NCBI RefSeq assembly: GCF_001434055.1
Contig: NZ_AZCZ01000002.1
Coordinates: forward strand, 3,472 to 67,471
From: Levilactobacillus parabrevis ATCC 53295
GTDB lineage: Bacteria > Bacillota > Bacilli > Lactobacillales > Lactobacillaceae
DNA: 64,000 nucleotides
Reading direction: 5' to 3'
Shown here: positions 25,273-34,637 of the stretch, piece after piece
How the letters are laid out: every line of letters starts with the position of its first letter
Numbering within the stretch: position 1 is the stretch's first letter
Position numbers and translations under genes: made by a program
Notes under the pieces: generated by a model
The model's input: the letters and a program-made list of their open reading frames with translations, nothing else
Told to the model about the DNA's origin: nothing
The model's database searches: none

Positions 25273-26217
25273 GTGAGTAAACGAAAGAAATGGGGACTAA
25301 TCAGTCTCGGCGTGATCGTTGTGCTGATTGCGGGGGGCTTGCTGGGTGCGAGCCTGTACTTCTACAACATGACGGTGGCTAGCGGTAAGAAAGATTTTGT
25401 CGCGAGTGGGGCAACCCTGAAGAAGAGCGACCCGATGTATAGCCAGAAGAAGTGGTATCAGGATGTGAAGAAGCAACGGTGGACGGAAAAGGCTGCTGGG
25501 GCCAATTTAAAATTAGTCGCGGACTACATTCCAGCGGTAAAAGCCACCAAGAAGACAGTGGTGCTGGTCCACGGCTTCGGCTCCAATAAGGAAGCTATGG
25601 GCGGCTATGTCGCCATGTTCCATCAACTGGGCTACAACACGCTGATTCCGGATACCCGTGGCCAGGGACAGAGTCAGGGGAAAGTTATCAGTTATGGTTA
25701 CTATGAGAGTAAGGATTATTTGAAATGGGTCAATCAGGTCATCGCCAAGCAGGGAAAACAGTCGCAGGTCGTCTTATTTGGGGTCTCCATGGGGGGCGCC
25801 ACGACGATGATGACCAGCGGCTTGAAGACACCGAGCCAGCTGAAAGCCTACATTGAAGACTGTGGGTACACCGATGCCCAGGCGGAAATCACCTACCAGG
25901 CCAAGCAGATGTACAACGTTCCTTATTGGCCGTTGGTGCCGTTAACCAGCACGGTAGCACGGGTCAAAGCCGGCTTCCACTTCAAGGATGCCAACGCCGT
26001 AGCCGCGGTCAAGAAGAATCATAAGCCGATGCTGTTCATTCACGGTGGGGCGGATACCTTCGTGCCAACGCGGATGGTCTACCAAGTTTACCGCGCCGAC
26101 AGCGGCCCTAAGCAACTGCTGATCGTGCCGGGCGCTAAGCATGCTGCGGCGCTATCTCATAGCCCAGCCCTGTACGAACGTAAGGTTAAGGCCTTTTTGG
26201 CGGAATATGTGAAGTAG
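25273..26217 (+). CDS. Membrane-anchored alpha/beta hydrolase
   Basis: 314 aa from GTG 25273, chosen because GGGAGG lies 8 nt upstream. An N-terminal anchor (about 8-30) places the catalytic domain outside the cell. The oxyanion region is VVLVHGFGSNK, the nucleophile elbow is LFGVSMGG, and the acid and His are seen as HGGADTFVP and PGAKHAAA. This is typical of lactobacillus cell-surface esterase-like hydrolases. The substrate is unknown. DUF1275 follows within 31 bp on the same strand. Confidence 0.87.
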   Translation: MSKRKKWGLISLGVIVVLIAGGLLGASLYFYNMTVASGKKDFVASGATLKKSDPMYSQKKWYQDVKKQRWTEKAAGANLKLVADYIPAVKATKKTVVLVHGFGSNKEAMGGYVAMFHQLGYNTLIPDTRGQGQSQGKVISYGYYESKDYLKWVNQVIAKQGKQSQVVLFGVSMGGATTMMTSGLKTPSQLKAYIEDCGYTDAQAEITYQAKQMYNVPYWPLVPLTSTVARVKAGFHFKDANAVAAVKKNHKPMLFIHGGADTFVPTRMVYQVYRADSGPKQLLIVPGAKHAAALSHSPALYERKVKAFLAEYVK

Positions 26218-26247
26218 TTAAGGTTAGTTGGGAGGTAGGTGATTCAC

Positions 26248-26940
26248 ATGGAAATCGAGACAACGCGGCAATTTCGGCCGGTGACCGATACGGTGCTGGG
26301 CCTGGGTGCGACCCTTTTGATGGGGGCTATCGATGCCGATACCTTTCTTAAACACGGCGAAGTCCTGGTCAGCGCACAGACGGGAAACTTAATCGTGGGC
26401 GTGGTCAAGCTGGTCACGAGTGGCTGGCAGGCTGCGTGGGTCAACGGGTTCGTGTGGGTCGGTTACTTTCTGGGTTGCTTTGTGGCACAGGGGCTGAGCG
26501 AACACGTGGGTGAGCATAATCATCGCCGGCAAATGCGGTGGCTAATGCTGATTGATGTGGTAGCTTACGCCGCGCTGGCGGGGCTACAGCGTAGTCTGCC
26601 GGAGCAGTGGCTGTTGTTTTTCCTTGGGATTATGGCTGGTTTTGAGCTGACGACTTTTCGGCAGGTTGGCGGGATTGCCATCAACAATGGTATCATGACC
26701 GGGAATACAAAAAATATGGCAACGAGTGCCTACCAGGCATTGATCGATGGTAATCGGGCCGCTCGCAACCGCTTCTTCCGCTTCATCCTAGTCCTGGTCA
26801 CCTTCCTATTAGGGTGTGCTGTGGGTGTTAGACTCGCCAATTTGGCGGCGCTCGATGTTTTATGGATAGCGAGTGGTTTCAAGCTGGCGCTACTGTGCTG
26901 GCTGTTTGTGCCGATGGCTATGGAAAAACCGCGCACGTGA
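26248..26940 (+). CDS. DUF1275 (YoaK) family membrane protein
   Basis: A polytopic membrane protein of about 230 aa with the family's opening pattern GAIDADTFLKHGEVLVSAQTGN and about six helices. The motif MTGNTKNMAT marks the second half. The function of the family is not known. ATG 26248 was preferred to the in-frame GTG 26239, which sits 3 nt from GGAGG; AGGTGAT before the ATG also pairs with 16S rRNA. Probably co-transcribed with the hydrolase upstream. Confidence 0.83.
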   Translation: MEIETTRQFRPVTDTVLGLGATLLMGAIDADTFLKHGEVLVSAQTGNLIVGVVKLVTSGWQAAWVNGFVWVGYFLGCFVAQGLSEHVGEHNHRRQMRWLMLIDVVAYAALAGLQRSLPEQWLLFFLGIMAGFELTTFRQVGGIAINNGIMTGNTKNMATSAYQALIDGNRAARNRFFRFILVLVTFLLGCAVGVRLANLAALDVLWIASGFKLALLCWLFVPMAMEKPRT

Positions 26941-26944
26941 ACGG

Positions 26945-26973
26945 TTGGGTTGTGACCGTAAATAGCGTATAAT
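26945..26973 (+). promoter_or_regulatory. Promoter of the RNase Y-like gene
   Basis: TTGGGT (26945-26950) and TATAAT (26968-26973) are separated by 17 bp. The start point near 26980 leaves a leader of about 60 nt to the TTG start at 27039. Confidence 0.65.
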
Positions 26974-27038
26974 TAACGAGATAAGTGACCAACCCACCCG
27001 AGAGCCTTTCGGGACTGAAAACTAAGGAGCACAGCATA

Positions 27039-28643
27039 TTGTTAATAACAGGACTAATTATCGGTCTGTTGTTGATCGGGCTGGTGCTCGGCTACCTCAT
27101 CAGACGGCGACAACACCGCGCAGAATTAATGGCGGTGCAAGCAGAAGCCCGCGAGATTATTGCCCAGGCGACCGAGCAGACCAAAGCAAAGGTGGACCAG
27201 CTTAACCAAAAGAGCCGGCGCGATACCTTGGCCTATCAACAATCCGTAAAAGATGAACTGACCGAACAGCAGAGTGACATTCAGGTAAGAGAACAACGGC
27301 GTCAACAACGTGAACAGCTTATGGGGCAGATGGCCGTCCGCTTAGACGACCAGACGGCCATGCTGGATGAGCGTAGCCAGGCTAACCGAGATCAACGGCA
27401 AGCGATTCATTTGCGCCGCGACCAGGCAGGAGAATTACGTGAGAAGCGTGAGGAAACGCTGGTCGAACAGGCGGGGATGGACGTAAAGGCCGCGCAAGAC
27501 ACGGTGGTTCAAAACACCGAGTTGGAATTAAAGCGTGATCGTGACGTTGAAGTCAAGGCACTGAACGACAACGCCGTGGCGAGTGCCGAACGCTGGGCCA
27601 AGGACGTGGTGCTTTCCGCCACCGAGAGTGGGCCGCAGGATTTGCCGAAGGAACATTTGGAACACACCGTCACCGTCCCTAATGGTGAGATTCGCAGCAA
27701 GATCATCGGTCGCGAGGGCCAGCACATTCGCCTTCTCGAGACGTTGACCGGGACTGATTTGATTTTTGTGCCAGACGATAACACCACGTTATTTATCAGC
27801 ACGCACGATCCGATTCGCCGTGAAGTGGCCCGGGTGGCTCTGACCAATCTGGTCGCTAGTCGGCGGATCTCCGCAACGCAGATTGAAACGCAGGTCGAAA
27901 ATGCCCAGCGTGACGTCAACCACAGCCTGTGGGAGACCGGGGAACAGACCGTTAGCCTGCTCCACGTGGGCTGGATGCATCCCGATCTGATGAAGCTGAT
28001 TGGGCGTCTCAAGTACCGGACCAGTTACGGTCAAAACGTGTTGCTTCACTCGATTGAAGTGGCGCAGTTGACCGGTGCCATGGCCGCACGCTTGGGATAT
28101 AACACGCGATTGGCCCGCCGTGCCGGCTTGCTCCATGACTTGGGGAAGGCCATCGACCATGAAGTCGAGGGGACCCACGTGGAAATCGGAACGGAATTTG
28201 CCCAGAAGTATGGCGAAGAGGACGTCGTGATCAATGCGATTGCGGCCCACCATGGCGACGTTGAGAAGACGTCACCACTGTCCGACCTAGTTGCCGCAGC
28301 CGATGCCATTTCTGGTGCCCGGCCCGGTGCCCGGAGCGAGTCAGTTGAAGATTATATCAACCGACTACGTGCGCTGGAACAGATTGCCAACGAGCAGTCT
28401 GGGGTCTCGGAAAGTTACGCCATCCAGGCCGGTCGGGAACTACGGATCATCGTCAAGCCACAAGAACTGGATGACAGCGCCTCAGCTGAGCTGACCCAAG
28501 AAGTGGCCAAGCAGGTTGAAGCCAAACTGACGTATCCCGGCAAGATCAAGGTCACCACGATTCGAACGTCCACGGCGGTCGAATACGTTGGCGATGAAAA
28601 GAAAAAGAAGAAGCACAAAAAGAAAAAAGCCGCTAACGCCTAG
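27039..28643 (+). CDS. Ribonuclease Y-like membrane-anchored endoribonuclease
   Basis: RNase Y starts mRNA decay at the membrane. This protein has the full architecture: N-terminal helix (about 1-22), long coiled coil (25-190), KH domain with IGREGQHIRLLETLTG, and an HD domain with HDLGKAIDHE. The start TTG 27039 follows AAGGAG by 9 nt; a longer frame from 26985 would begin at the transcription start. The KH domain is diverged from housekeeping RNase Y (VPNGEIRSK, DLIFVPDDNTTLF), and the C-terminus is a Lys tract (KKKKKHKKKK) unusual for the family. It may be a second paralogue, so rny is not assigned. Confidence 0.85.
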   Translation: MLITGLIIGLLLIGLVLGYLIRRRQHRAELMAVQAEAREIIAQATEQTKAKVDQLNQKSRRDTLAYQQSVKDELTEQQSDIQVREQRRQQREQLMGQMAVRLDDQTAMLDERSQANRDQRQAIHLRRDQAGELREKREETLVEQAGMDVKAAQDTVVQNTELELKRDRDVEVKALNDNAVASAERWAKDVVLSATESGPQDLPKEHLEHTVTVPNGEIRSKIIGREGQHIRLLETLTGTDLIFVPDDNTTLFISTHDPIRREVARVALTNLVASRRISATQIETQVENAQRDVNHSLWETGEQTVSLLHVGWMHPDLMKLIGRLKYRTSYGQNVLLHSIEVAQLTGAMAARLGYNTRLARRAGLLHDLGKAIDHEVEGTHVEIGTEFAQKYGEEDVVINAIAAHHGDVEKTSPLSDLVAAADAISGARPGARSESVEDYINRLRALEQIANEQSGVSESYAIQAGRELRIIVKPQELDDSASAELTQEVAKQVEAKLTYPGKIKVTTIRTSTAVEYVGDEKKKKKHKKKKAANA

Positions 28644-28661
28644 AGTGTTACGGGTGAATTG

Positions 28662-28702
28662 AGGTAGCCAACCGGTAGTGATCCGGAGTTGCTGCCTTTT
28701 TT
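28662..28702 (+). terminator. Terminator of the RNase Y-like gene
   Basis: The stem AGGTAGC/GCTGCCT (one wobble) is followed by TTTTTT. Confidence 0.7.
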
Positions 28703-28825
28703 GATGGATGTTTATTATTTGTGTTGGACAATTTGAGAATGAGATTGCTGGTTGCGGAGAAAGAGGCATGCAGATTAAATGTGAGGTGTGATAATGCTGG
28801 CGGGCTAGATTAATGTAAAGCCGTA

Positions 28826-28995
28826 GGGATGGTGAAAATGGGCCCAACTGTGGGAATTATCTTAGCGGTGGGTTACGCCGCTTAGATAATTGGTGCGGGT
28901 GAAACTCGGTTCTCAGAGGTTCATCCGCAAGCCTAAAGACCGTTCTATGGCTTTAGGCGTCCGCCCGCAGTGTCCCGGCCCATTTTCACCATCCC
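28826..28995. repeat. 170-bp multi-hairpin element closed by a 19-bp perfect inverted repeat
   Basis: The termini are perfect inverted repeats (28826-28844 and 28977-28995; starts GGGATGGTGAAAATGG). Inside lie three independent hairpins: AATTATCT-AGCGG/CCGCT-AGATAATT, GCGG-TGAA...TTCA-CCGC, and GCCTAAAG..CC/GG..CTTTAGGC. As RNA this would be a closed four-way multiloop. It carries no ORF. It lies between convergent genes, outside their terminators. Confidence 0.75.
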
Positions 28996-29014
28996 GAAGG
29001 CAATGGAATAAATT

Positions 29015-29069
29015 CAAAAAAGCAGTTATCACTAGTATCTCGGGAAAGGAGATAACAGTGATAACTGCT
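29015..29069 (-). terminator. 5'-nucleotidase gene terminator
   Basis: The perfect outer stem AGCAGTTATCACT/AGTGATAACTGCT has an inner TATCTC/GAGATA. A T run follows on the minus strand. Confidence 0.85.
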
Positions 29070-29087
29070 CTTTACGCAACGCAAAAA

Positions 29088-30662
29088 TTATTCAGGATCG
29101 TAAACCACGGTAAAGTTCTTATTCGCTGTGGCATCAATAGTCGGGTGTTCTTGCAGGTAATCCGCAATGATTTCACTCATGGCACCCTGACTTTCAGCGC
29201 GAATCTTGTCGGCGCTGTACATCGGGTAGTGGCCACCGCCGACCGCACGATACTGGTTCAGTGCAATGCGGAGCCGTTGGTCGTCTTCGATTGGCTGACC
29301 GTGGTAGGTGAGGTTCTCGATGCGTTGGCCCATCGGCTTGGCCACGTTGATTCGGTAGTCAACGCCCTCATACATGTCGTAGTTGTATTGACGACGCTTG
29401 GGGTGAATAAATGCCGGATTGACAATGATTTCGCCGTCTTGAGAGCTGAAGTAGCGGGCGGTTACTTCCAGCGCGCCCTTCAGATCTGCCCCGGTAATGT
29501 TTAAGAGGGATAAGCCGTTTGGGTAGACGTAGTTGGTCATAATATTTCGCATGGTGATGGGGTTTTCAAATCCACGGGCTTCATCGTTAAATAGCGCCGT
29601 TGCGGAGATGTCTGCGCCCATCGTGGCCATTTGAACTTTTTGAATAAATTCGATGTAAGGTGTCTCGTCGATACGAGCTGCGAAGGGATCGGTGAAGGTC
29701 ATGTCACCCTTGATGTGGCCTAACGGTTGATCTAGCCAGTGGCCGACCTCATCGTTTAAACCATTTGCGGCTTTTAAAACTTTTTCGTCCAGTGGGGCTT
29801 CGGCTGCGGAGACCAATTCGGAGCCGTGGTTGACGACGATGACCTTGCCGTTGGCGTCCCGGTCGAGGTCCAACGTAATCTTACCGATGGCTTGGCCTCG
29901 GAAACCGGGTTGCGTGGTCGGAATGTCAAAGACATCTGTCGCCAGTTGCCGGTGTTGGTGGCCGGTGACCAGAGCATCGATGCCAGGAATGGCCTCTAAG
30001 ATATGGTAGGCTTCGTTTTCGCCGACGTGAATGTCATTAGGCTTACCCGTGGTTAAATCGCGTTCAAAGCCACCGTGATAGCACACAACGACGATGTCGG
30101 CTTGTTCACGAATGATGGGCACATATTTTTTAGCAGCAATGTAGGCCGATTCGAATTGTAGGCCACTGATGTTGGTGGCCTTTTCCCACTTGTAGACGGC
30201 TTGGGTGGTGAGCCCCAGCACGCCGATCTTGATGCCTGCCTTTTCGATGATTCGGTAAGGTTGGCCGTATTCGGGGTCCCCATTACTATCTAAAATGTTG
30301 GCGCACAAAATGGTTCGCTTGGCGTCGCGAATCGCAGCTTGTAAGTACTTTTGACCGTAGTTAAATTCGTGGTTACCGAGAATCCCACAGTCGTAATCGA
30401 TTTGGTTATAAATGTTCATCAAGGGTTGAGGATCGCGGTCGGGATTCACCCGAGCTACGTAATAGGCGAGGGGTGATCCCTCGAGAAAATCCCCATTCTC
30501 AATGGTGACGACCGGACCCTGTTCCTTGGCGGCGGCTTGCTCTTGGGCAATGACCGTGGCCGCACGGGCCAGTCCGAAGCCCAGTTGGGTCCCCTTCTTC
30601 ACGTAGTTCGTGGGGAAGACGTACCCGTGGGTATCGCTTGTCGATAAAATTGTCAGCTTCAT
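29088..30662 (-). CDS. 5'-nucleotidase / metallophosphoesterase (UshA/YunD-like)
   Basis: A two-domain metal-dependent phosphoesterase of 524 aa. The N-terminal calcineurin-like domain has STSDTHG (about 8-14), GNHEFNYG and VTGHQHRQ metal motifs. The C-terminal 5_nucleotid_C domain follows from about 320. There is no signal peptide, so unlike UshA it should be cytoplasmic, as YunD is. A role in nucleotide or UDP-sugar turnover is likely. It starts at ATG 30662 after GGAGGG and is monocistronic. Confidence 0.9.
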   Translation of the reverse strand: MKLTILSTSDTHGYVFPTNYVKKGTQLGFGLARAATVIAQEQAAAKEQGPVVTIENGDFLEGSPLAYYVARVNPDRDPQPLMNIYNQIDYDCGILGNHEFNYGQKYLQAAIRDAKRTILCANILDSNGDPEYGQPYRIIEKAGIKIGVLGLTTQAVYKWEKATNISGLQFESAYIAAKKYVPIIREQADIVVVCYHGGFERDLTTGKPNDIHVGENEAYHILEAIPGIDALVTGHQHRQLATDVFDIPTTQPGFRGQAIGKITLDLDRDANGKVIVVNHGSELVSAAEAPLDEKVLKAANGLNDEVGHWLDQPLGHIKGDMTFTDPFAARIDETPYIEFIQKVQMATMGADISATALFNDEARGFENPITMRNIMTNYVYPNGLSLLNITGADLKGALEVTARYFSSQDGEIIVNPAFIHPKRRQYNYDMYEGVDYRINVAKPMGQRIENLTYHGQPIEDDQRLRIALNQYRAVGGGHYPMYSADKIRAESQGAMSEIIADYLQEHPTIDATANKNFTVVYDPE

Positions 30663-31015
30663 TAGATCTCACCCTCCAATAACGTCTAACAGATCACTAG
30701 CGAACAGCCGCCGAATCTATAACGTGTTAAAGAAATTATAAGCTAGTTTGTACCGAGTGTAAATTTACGATGGCAAATTCTCTTAAATTATGAGGAGTTT
30801 TCTCACAATTGGGTGGGGAAAGGGAGCGGGAAACGGTTTCTTTTGACTGTGGGGATCTGTCTGGGATGTTTTTTGTTGGAAAGTTTGGAGATAAGGTAGT
30901 TTTTAGTGGGGTGCGGGGGATTCTGTTGGTAGGGTAATTTTGGAAATATATGATTTTTAGGAGATGTGGGTTGGGAAGAGGAGTGATGACTGTCCAAAGA
31001 AGCCGTTGTTGACTA

Positions 31016-31440
31016 TTTTAGTTTGGTTCGATGGGTTTTCTCTCGCCAGAACACTTGGGAAATATGCGGCCTCTGAAACGAGTTGTGCGAGGTAGACTCT
31101 TCCGCTTAGGCAAATAAGAGATTTCTGGTCGGCGAAGGTTGTTAGTGGCTACTTTAGTTTGGTTCGTTAGATTTTCTCTCGCCCGGAAACTGGGGAAATA
31201 TGCGGCCTTTGAAACGAGTTTCGCAAGGCAGGTTCTTCCGCTTAGAAAGCTAAGTCCTCCTGTCCGGCGAAGGTTGTTTGTTTCGTTAGATTTTCTCTCG
31301 CCAGAACACTGGGGAAATATGCGGCCTCTGAAACGAGTTCCGCAAGCCAGATTCTTCCGCTTAGCAAAATAAGTGACTCCTGCCCGGCAGAGCCGAACAG
31401 AAGCCCCTTATTTCCCTAATGCTCGGAATCTAAACGGCTT
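31016..31440 (+). repeat. Tandem family R-related repeats (three units)
   Basis: Three units begin TTTTCTCTCGCC at about 31036, 31172 and 31291, so the period is 119-136 bp. They share GGGAAATATGCGGCCT and GAAACGAGTT..GC-AG...TTCTTCCGCTTAG. The last unit runs into CCCTAATGCTCGGAATCTAAACGGCTTG and so completes a family R hairpin: CAAGCC/GGCTTG, AGATTC/GAATCT and AAATAAG/CTTATTT. Upstream, 30670-31015 is strongly G+T rich on the plus strand with no gene. Confidence 0.75.
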
Positions 31441-31458
31441 GCTTCACTCTCTTTAACA

Positions 31459-31495
31459 AAAAAACAGCGACCGGACCAAATTGTCCGCATCGCTG
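31459..31495 (-). terminator. CPA1 antiporter gene terminator
   Basis: The stem CAGCGA..GGAC/GTCC..TCGCTG is followed by seven T on the minus strand. It lies 170 bp beyond the antiporter stop. Confidence 0.8.
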
Positions 31496-31666
31496 CTTGA
31501 AGAAAAAACGTTTATTACGTTTGGAGTTGGTCGATACCATAGCGGGTCGACCGTAATTTTTACTTTGGAGGAGTAAAATTATTAACTTATTCGTTCGTAA
31601 ATTCGTAAGTTATGAGGACAACTATAACAGGTAATTGTGAAGAAAATATGACGGTGGGAAAATAAT

Positions 31667-33622
31667 CTAGTCAGCACCGGCAAATTCTTGGGTGTAGAGC
31701 ATCTGGTCGGTTGAAACTTGTTGGTAGAGTTCGTCTGCCAGTTCTGAGGGGATTGCGCCGGCCGTTCGTCGTTGTTGAATGTAAGTGTATTCGTATTGGA
31801 AAGCTTGAATAAATAATTCATTTTGTTGGTCCGTTGACTTGTTGGCTACGAAGCGGCTGTGACGGGCGTTGTAGTAGTTGCGGACGGCATTTACTTCAGT
31901 CTGATTATCTACTGTAGAAATTTCGGTTAAAAAGTTAATGACGTTTGTGTAAATGTCAGCTTCAATTTTTAAATAGTTTTCACGTTGCTGTTTTCTAGCA
32001 ACATGTTTAACGCGACGCCAATTATGGCTGAACATGAACGTTATCCGGTGGCTAATGAACCGGAACCACAATGACAAGTTGACGAAAGGATTATGACTGC
32101 TCATTTGTGATTTCATCACCAGTATCCGCACGTAGCGGTTGGCAAAGCCATTAGAAATGACATGATTATCAGCTAGGCTCTGGACAGTCTTGACCTCTAC
32201 CTGAGCCGCTTGATTGATCAGAGCTCGAACCTTTTTACGATCGGGTCGGATGTCGGTAGCTTGGCTGCTCAGGGTTTCAATTACGGATTGGGCAGCTGCG
32301 GTGTTATCCGGATTTTCTTGGGCGAGTCGTTCTGCAGCGTAGGCGACTAGCGCTTTACGTTCTTGAATAACGGTATCGGGGTCTACAACGGTTGTTTTCT
32401 TAGGCAGGATAAACGGCAAGACAATAGTTGGAACCAATAGGCTCAAGATGATAACAATGGCAGCCACGAAGATCAGTGTATTTCTAAAGGGAAAGGCGGC
32501 GCCGTGGAGGGTTAATGGTAGTGAAAAGGCCATGGCTAGTGTAATGGTTCCGTGGACGCCAGAGAGGGCGCCAATCAAGGCGTTTCGCGATCGGTCTTTT
32601 TTACCAGAACGAATCATTGCCCAGTCGAAGCGAATCCAAAGGTAACGTAAGGCTAACATGACCAAGTAAAGGATAACGGCCAGCAGAAGGAAACTAGGCA
32701 ACGATTTGGTGCCATCGCGTTGAATATTTACCCATACGGTTGGTAGGGAGACACCCAGCAGGACAAAGACAAATCCATTTAAAATACTGGTAAAGAAATC
32801 CCATGTGGAGCGTGAGACGAGTTGTAATTGCGTACTAGATAGGCGTAGTTGATTGCTGGAAGCACTATAGATCAGCCCAGCGGCAACAACGGCTAGAATA
32901 CCAGATAGTTCAAGGTGCTCTGCGGCCAGGTAGATTAGAAATGGCATGATTAAATCATAAGGGATAATCACACTAGAGGAATCCTTTCCGCTCTGGACCA
33001 GGAAGACACGGATGATAACGGAGACAAGTCCTAAGACGACCCCGATTAATAGACCGCCAAGGAAGACCACAAAGAAGTGTTTGATGCCGTCACCTAGGGA
33101 AAATTGACCAGTAGTGAAAGCAGTAAGGGCAAGATTGAAGGCAACCAAGCCGGAAGCATCGTTGAAGAGTGATTCGCGTTCTAGCATGCCCATAACGCGC
33201 TCCGGCACAGCCATGTTACTGGTAATGGAGGAGACGGCAACGGCATCGGTTGGTGTGACGATAGCTGCGAGTGCGAAGGCTAAGGCTAGGGGAATCCCAA
33301 CGATAACAGCGTGACTCAGGTAGCCCATGCCGACCACTGTTAATACCGCTAGAACGATGGCCATTGAGATGATTGACCCCATATTTTTGCGGAGCTCACG
33401 GGCATTCGCGTTTTTTCCGTCATAGAACATAAGGGGCGCAATGATAATGAGCATAAACATCTCGGGTTCAAGGACGAAGTGGTGGTACATCGGCACCAGA
33501 GAAAGAATGGCACCAGCAAAGATTTGATAGAAGGCTTTCGGAATTAACGGAAAATAGGGATAGACTGTATTGGCAACGATGGTCGCAACAATCAGTAAGA
33601 CAACAGCGTAAAAGGCTAACAA
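31667..33622 (-). CDS. CPA1-family Na+(K+)/H+ antiporter
   Basis: This membrane exchanger extrudes Na+ or K+ against H+ for pH and salt homeostasis. It has 651 aa. The first 410 residues have about twelve hydrophobic segments with family landmarks ATPTDAVAV-type (IVTPTDAVAVSSI) and ESLFNDASGLVAF, the ion-binding region of NhaP-type proteins. The last 240 residues are a hydrophilic cytoplasmic domain rich in Gln and Arg, probably regulatory. It is monocistronic. Confidence 0.9.
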   Translation of the reverse strand: MLAFYAVVLLIVATIVANTVYPYFPLIPKAFYQIFAGAILSLVPMYHHFVLEPEMFMLIIIAPLMFYDGKNANARELRKNMGSIISMAIVLAVLTVVGMGYLSHAVIVGIPLALAFALAAIVTPTDAVAVSSITSNMAVPERVMGMLERESLFNDASGLVAFNLALTAFTTGQFSLGDGIKHFFVVFLGGLLIGVVLGLVSVIIRVFLVQSGKDSSSVIIPYDLIMPFLIYLAAEHLELSGILAVVAAGLIYSASSNQLRLSSTQLQLVSRSTWDFFTSILNGFVFVLLGVSLPTVWVNIQRDGTKSLPSFLLLAVILYLVMLALRYLWIRFDWAMIRSGKKDRSRNALIGALSGVHGTITLAMAFSLPLTLHGAAFPFRNTLIFVAAIVIILSLLVPTIVLPFILPKKTTVVDPDTVIQERKALVAYAAERLAQENPDNTAAAQSVIETLSSQATDIRPDRKKVRALINQAAQVEVKTVQSLADNHVISNGFANRYVRILVMKSQMSSHNPFVNLSLWFRFISHRITFMFSHNWRRVKHVARKQQRENYLKIEADIYTNVINFLTEISTVDNQTEVNAVRNYYNARHSRFVANKSTDQQNELFIQAFQYEYTYIQQRRTAGAIPSELADELYQQVSTDQMLYTQEFAGAD

Positions 33623-34166
33623 AACGGGTTCCTCCCGACAAAAACGTAATTTATGATGTCCCTATTTTACGCTTCTAGGAAATAAATGTGGGGAGAAATC
33701 GCTTGTCAAAGAAAAGGTTTAGCCATTTTGGTTAGTTTGAGTAAGCGCTTTTATGAACTAAAGGAAGATCTGAATGAATATTAAAACATTTAATATGAAT
33801 ATTAATGCATTTTAGATAAAAAGAGACGCCGGGACCGTTTTTAGTCATAAATTTAGGTCATATCATGAGATAGTTGACTAACTGCCCTAACTTTGTGGGA
33901 GCTTTAGTGGCGATGCTTTCAAGGATTTTTGCGAGTTATCACAAGTGGATAAATGATTGCGAAAATAGTTGGGAAAGACAACCAACCCACCAAAAAATGT
34001 TGACCGTTATTTAGAAAGTTTCCAAAAAGGGTTGATTATTCATTCAATTGTGGTAACATATAAGTTGGTTCTACTAGATAGTTCAGTGAAATATTCGGGG
34101 GGAACCAGAACAAGTCAGTTGTTTTTTCTATCGTTACTCAATCCAACGATAAGGAAGTGCTTAGAT

Positions 34167-34565
34167 ATGATCAATTTGTATATTGCGCCAAGTAGCGCAT
34201 CCAGTCGGAAGGCACGGGCATGGCTGAAGGATCACGACATTGCGTTCAATGAACGGAATATCAAGTCCAAGCCGTTAAATGCCGCCGAAGTTAAGCAGAT
34301 TCTACGCTTAACGGAGAATGGCAGTGAGGACATCATCTCAACGCGGTCTAATGTATTTAAGGAATTGCACGTTGATTTAGATAGTCTCTCAGTTAGCCAG
34401 CTTGTTGACTTAGTTGTTAAGTACCCAGACTTAATTAAGCGGCCCATCATCTTTGATGACAAGCGACTTGAAGTGGGTTACAACGAAGAGGAAATTCGTC
34501 GGTTCTTACCACGTGAAGTGCGGACAGCCGAATTACACCACTTAGAATCACAATTAAGCTCATAG
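34167..34565 (+). CDS. Spx/ArsC-family regulator lacking the CxxC redox switch
   Basis: Spx proteins bind the RNA polymerase alpha C-terminal domain and redirect transcription under thiol stress. The gene encodes 132 aa from ATG 34167 (AAGGAAG upstream), the exact Spx length. A longer frame from 33969 is spurious. The fold is intact (RKARAWLKDHDI, ERNI, LVVKYPDLIKRPIIFDD, GYNEEEIRRFLPR). Positions 10 and 13, normally CxxC, are both Ser (PSSASSRKAR). The protein has no Cys at all near the switch, so oxidation cannot activate it this way. It is a constitutive or differently controlled paralogue. Confidence 0.88.
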   Translation: MINLYIAPSSASSRKARAWLKDHDIAFNERNIKSKPLNAAEVKQILRLTENGSEDIISTRSNVFKELHVDLDSLSVSQLVDLVVKYPDLIKRPIIFDDKRLEVGYNEEEIRRFLPREVRTAELHHLESQLSS

Positions 34566-34566
34566 A

Positions 34567-34607
34567 CCGGATCGATCAGTTCTCGGGGGAGTGCTGATCG
34601 GTTTTTT
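34567..34607 (+). terminator. Spx paralogue terminator
   Basis: The stem CGATCAG/CTGATCG is followed by GTTTTTT. Confidence 0.75.
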
Positions 34608-34637
34608 GTGGAGAACACTAAATATAAACGAATAAAT

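Noticed and set aside
28890-29504. 204-codon plus-strand frame across the 170-bp element into the nucleotidase gene
   Set aside because: It runs antisense through a conserved gene and through the hairpin element; no start signal.
33740-33753. cre site AGTAAGCGCTTTTA between the antiporter and Spx genes
   Set aside because: It has two mismatches to consensus and is not clearly placed on a promoter; kept only as a note.
33969-34166. 66-residue N-terminal extension of the Spx paralogue
   Set aside because: There is no ribosome binding site, the composition is unlike Spx, and the family start at 34167 has AAGGAAG upstream.
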